A stretch of 64,000 bases of DNA, from assembly GCF_048820935.1 (NCBI RefSeq), contig NZ_JBMERD010000005.1:135976-199975 (forward strand), given 5' to 3'. The position numbers and the translations under genes were made by a program. Origin of the DNA: Algicoccus sp048820935 (lineage in GTDB: Bacteria > Pseudomonadota > Gammaproteobacteria > Burkholderiales > Burkholderiaceae_B). Every line of letters begins with the position of its first letter. Position 1 is the first letter of the stretch. The notes under the pieces are model-generated. The model was given only the letters and a program-made list of their open reading frames with translations. It was not told the origin of the DNA and made no database searches. Below are positions 61,967 through 64,000 of the stretch, piece by piece.

Positions 61967-63559
61967 ATGCATGAACGAATTCTGATTCTGGACTACGGTT
62001 CACAATTTACTCAATTGATCGCGCGTCGGGTTCGTGAATCCGGCGTGTATTGTGAGCAATATCCAGGCGATGTCGATAGCCAGTTTCTGGAAGCTCAAAA
62101 AGCCAAAGGGATTCGCGGCATTATTTTGTCGGGGAGCCATTTATCGACAGGCGATCCAGATGCACTTGAAGTGCCATCGGCTGTCTTTGAGCTGGGTGTG
62201 CCCGTTTTAGGGATTTGCTACGGCATGCAGGCAATGGCCAAGCATTTCGGTGGTGAAGTGCGACAGGCCGATCACCGAGAGTATGGCGCTGCGCAAGTTC
62301 GTGCACGTGGACACACGCGTTTGTTGGATGGGATTGAAGATGCGCGAAACGCCCAAGGTCATGGCTTACTCGATGTTTGGATGAGCCATGGCGATCAGGT
62401 TGTGCAGTTGCCAGAGGGCTTTGTGTGCATGGCCTCGACGGACTCTTGTCCGTTGGCCGGTATGGCAGATGAGGCACGTTCTTTTTATGGTGTGCAGTTT
62501 CATCCCGAAGTCACCCACACAAAACAAGGCGCAGAAATTCTGACACGTTTTGTGCGTACGATCTGTGGTTGCCATGGTGACTGGAATATGCCGGATTATG
62601 TGCAAGAAGCTGTTGTACGAATTCGTGAGCAGGTCGGTGACGAACACGTCATTCTGGGACTGTCGGGTGGTGTGGACTCATCTGTTGCAGCAGCACTCAT
62701 TCATCGTGCAATTGGTGATCAGCTCACTTGTGTGTTTGTGGATCATGGCTTATTGCGTTTAAACGAAGGTGAGCAAGTCATGCGCACCTTGGGTGAACAC
62801 ATGGGCGTGCGTGTGATTCATGTGAATGCCACAGAACAGTTCATGACGGCACTTGAGGGTGTCTCCGATCCTGAGGCTAAACGTAAGATTATTGGTCGTG
62901 AGTTTGTTGAGGTTTTTCAGCAGCAAGCAGGCGAGATTAAAGACGCACGTTGGTTGGCGCAAGGCACGATCTATCCGGATGTGATCGAGTCTGCAGGCAC
63001 TAAAGGTGGTAAAGCAGTTGCGATTAAGTCACACCACAATGTGGGTGGTTTGCCCGAAACCCTGAATCTTAAACTGCTTGAACCACTGCGTGAGTTGTTT
63101 AAAGATGAGGTTCGTAAACTTGGTATCGCGTTGGGTCTGCCTCCTGAAATGGTCTACCGTCATCCTTTCCCAGGACCTGGTTTAGGTGTACGGATCTTGG
63201 GTGCGGTTAATCAGTCTTTTGCGGATTTATTGCGTCAAGCTGATGCGATTTTTATTGAAGAGCTGCGTCGTACCGTGGATCCTGAAACAGGGCAGAATTG
63301 GTATGACTTAACGTCTCAAGCCTTTGCAGTGTTTTTACCTGTGAAATCTGTCGGTGTAATGGGTGATGGGCGTACCTATGAATATGTGGTGGCTTTGAGA
63401 GCGGTTCAAACCACAGACTTTATGACAGCTGGCTGGGCACCACTACCACATGCGTTGCTGGCGAAGGTCTCAACACGAATCATCAACGAAGTTCGTGGGA
63501 TTAACCGTGTTGTATACGACGTTTCAAGCAAACCGCCTGCCACGATTGAGTGGGAATGA
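61967..63559 (+). CDS. guaA: GMP synthase (glutamine-hydrolysing)
   Basis: A 530-residue enzyme that makes GMP from XMP. The N-terminal glutamine amidotransferase has the nucleophile in GICYGMQAMA and the FHPEVTH pair. The ATP pyrophosphatase domain has the P-loop LSGGVDSSVAA. The C-terminal dimerisation domain ends PPATIEWE, the invariant family ending. The start ATG at 61967 (MHERILILDYGSQFT) is typical. The 3' end of guaA is a well-known insertion site for genomic islands, and an integrase gene begins 303 bases after the stop. Confidence 0.97.
   Translation: MHERILILDYGSQFTQLIARRVRESGVYCEQYPGDVDSQFLEAQKAKGIRGIILSGSHLSTGDPDALEVPSAVFELGVPVLGICYGMQAMAKHFGGEVRQADHREYGAAQVRARGHTRLLDGIEDARNAQGHGLLDVWMSHGDQVVQLPEGFVCMASTDSCPLAGMADEARSFYGVQFHPEVTHTKQGAEILTRFVRTICGCHGDWNMPDYVQEAVVRIREQVGDEHVILGLSGGVDSSVAAALIHRAIGDQLTCVFVDHGLLRLNEGEQVMRTLGEHMGVRVIHVNATEQFMTALEGVSDPEAKRKIIGREFVEVFQQQAGEIKDARWLAQGTIYPDVIESAGTKGGKAVAIKSHHNVGGLPETLNLKLLEPLRELFKDEVRKLGIALGLPPEMVYRHPFPGPGLGVRILGAVNQSFADLLRQADAIFIEELRRTVDPETGQNWYDLTSQAFAVFLPVKSVGVMGDGRTYEYVVALRAVQTTDFMTAGWAPLPHALLAKVSTRIINEVRGINRVVYDVSSKPPATIEWE
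63540..63559 (+). other. Candidate chromosomal attachment site in the 3' end of guaA
   Basis: The last codons of guaA (CACGATTGAGTGGGAATGA) match the conserved region used by guaA-directed integrases, which keep the gene intact by carrying the same end. The matching second copy would be on the far side of the island, outside the window, so this is inference. Confidence 0.35.
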
Positions 63560-63862
63560 TTACACGTCTGGCATGATCAGGCATCTAAAAGCATTAAGCG
63601 ACTCTAAGCCCGTGATTCCACGGGCTTTTTTTTGGTTTTGTTTGGCACCGTCTGGCAATAGATGGAAGCGGTAAGCACTGTTTGAGCATGGTATTAAACC
63701 AGGTGCTATCGACTGATGATGCCATGATGGAAGCCAGTATCATGCAGCTCTTTTTATGTTCAAATAGTATTGAATTTTACTAAGATATTGTTTTATATAG
63801 AAAAATACTATAAGTTTGACGTTTTTAAGCATGGTATCGAAAACGAAGAGGGACAAGATACA
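63560..63862. other. Region between guaA and integrase
   Basis: No gene is seen here. It contains the guaA terminator and then AT-rich sequence (63745-63825). A 10-bp direct repeat, AGCATGGTAT, occurs at 63685-63694 and 63828-63837, the second copy just before the integrase start. They may be arm-type integrase sites or operator copies. Confidence 0.45.
63606..63634 (+). terminator. Rho-independent terminator after guaA
   Basis: Stem AAGCCCGTG / CACGGGCTT with a 4-base loop followed by eight Ts, 47 bases past the guaA stop codon. Confidence 0.92.
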
Positions 63863-64000
63863 TTGACCGATACCAGGCTACGTAATCTCAAGCTCAGGAA
63901 CAAGCTCTACAAGATGAATGAGCGGGATGGAATGTATATGGCCGTCACGCCTGCTGGTGCTGTTTCGTTCCGTTACAACTACTTCATCAACGGTCGACGG
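63863..64000 (+). CDS. Tyrosine-type integrase, N-terminal part (partial, runs off right edge)
   Basis: The last 46 codons of the window, translated by hand, begin at TTG 63863 with GAGGGA 9 bases before it. The product starts MTDTRLRNLKLRNKLYKMN and continues with an RDGMYMAVTPAGAVSFRYNY segment. This is the DUF4102 / P4-integrase N-terminal arm-binding domain (cf. L-T-D-T-x-I-R-x-L-K, then G-L-Y-L-x-V-T-P-x-G-x-K-x-W-R). The catalytic domain is outside the window. Its place next to guaA points to an integrative element or genomic island. Confidence 0.85.
   Translation, partial: MTDTRLRNLKLRNKLYKMNERDGMYMAVTPAGAVSFRYNYFINGRR

Noticed and set aside
1..64000. Search for tRNA, rRNA, CRISPR and known riboswitch patterns
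   Set aside because: None was recognised by eye in any intergenic gap. Small RNAs cannot be excluded without a covariance-model search.

Overview
The window looks like chromosome from a betaproteobacterium of the order Burkholderiales, most likely an Alcaligenaceae-type organism with a moderate GC content (roughly half by eye). The evidence is gene order and family type. pyrG-kdsA-eno-ftsB, leuS-lptE-holA-proA, pepA-holC facing lptF, and fkpB-ispH are typical beta/gamma-proteobacterial arrangements. A BktB-type thiolase, a CysB regulator and a TAXI-type TRAP transporter fit the same group. The genus cannot be fixed from sequence reading alone. No rRNA, tRNA or CRISPR array was seen.

Layout. 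1-1.3 kb: a TnpB-like gene running off the left edge, followed by non-coding DNA. 1.3-6.3 kb: BI-1-like membrane protein, holC, pepA, lptF, cysB. 6.3-11.6 kb: a Fur-box-controlled Cys-rich DUF2325 gene, an NlpC/P60 lipoprotein, ETF:quinone oxidoreductase, a thioesterase and a two-subunit CoA transferase. 11.6-17.6 kb: aminopeptidase P, then pyrG-kdsA-eno-ftsB. 17.6-22.7 kb, all on the minus strand: an orphan TadE-like protein, hslO, a gamma-carbonic anhydrase, a degenerate acyl-CoA-synthetase homologue, an RDD protein and an unknown 77-residue protein. 23.0-24.5 kb: an argininosuccinate-lyase-family protein with a signal peptide. 24.6-32.4 kb, minus strand: RlmL-like methyltransferase, HemJ-like protein, proA, holA, lptE, leuS. 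32.6-39.6 kb: rpmB-rpmG, cyclopropane synthase family, LLM oxidoreductase, bktB, radC, fkpB-ispH. 39.6-43.5 kb: a very AT-rich leader followed by a TAXI TRAP receptor and its fused permease. 43.5-50.5 kb: sulfurtransferase, MFS transporter, pirin with a divergent LysR gene, two tandem DUF4168-like secreted proteins, a solute-binding-like protein without a signal peptide, queH. 50.7-56.1 kb: a compact run of Tat-exported type II sulfide:quinone oxidoreductase, small membrane protein, membrane GGDEF/EAL protein and SCP2-type thiolase. 56.3-63.6 kb: purL, guaB, guaA. From 63.86 kb a tyrosine integrase starts just downstream of guaA and runs off the right edge, so the window probably ends at the border of a genomic island.

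How the genes work together. Most of the window is housekeeping: nucleotide synthesis (pyrG, purL, guaB, guaA), envelope building (kdsA, lptE, lptF, ftsB, ispH), translation (leuS, rpmB, rpmG, RNA methyltransferase, queH) and replication (holA, holC). A second theme is acyl-CoA and ketone-body metabolism (ETF-QO, CoA transferase, BktB, SCP2-type thiolase, thioesterase). The accessory interest lies in the exported lyase, the synthetase homologue that has lost its catalytic motifs, the SQR/c-di-GMP cluster, the tandem secreted proteins and the guaA island boundary.
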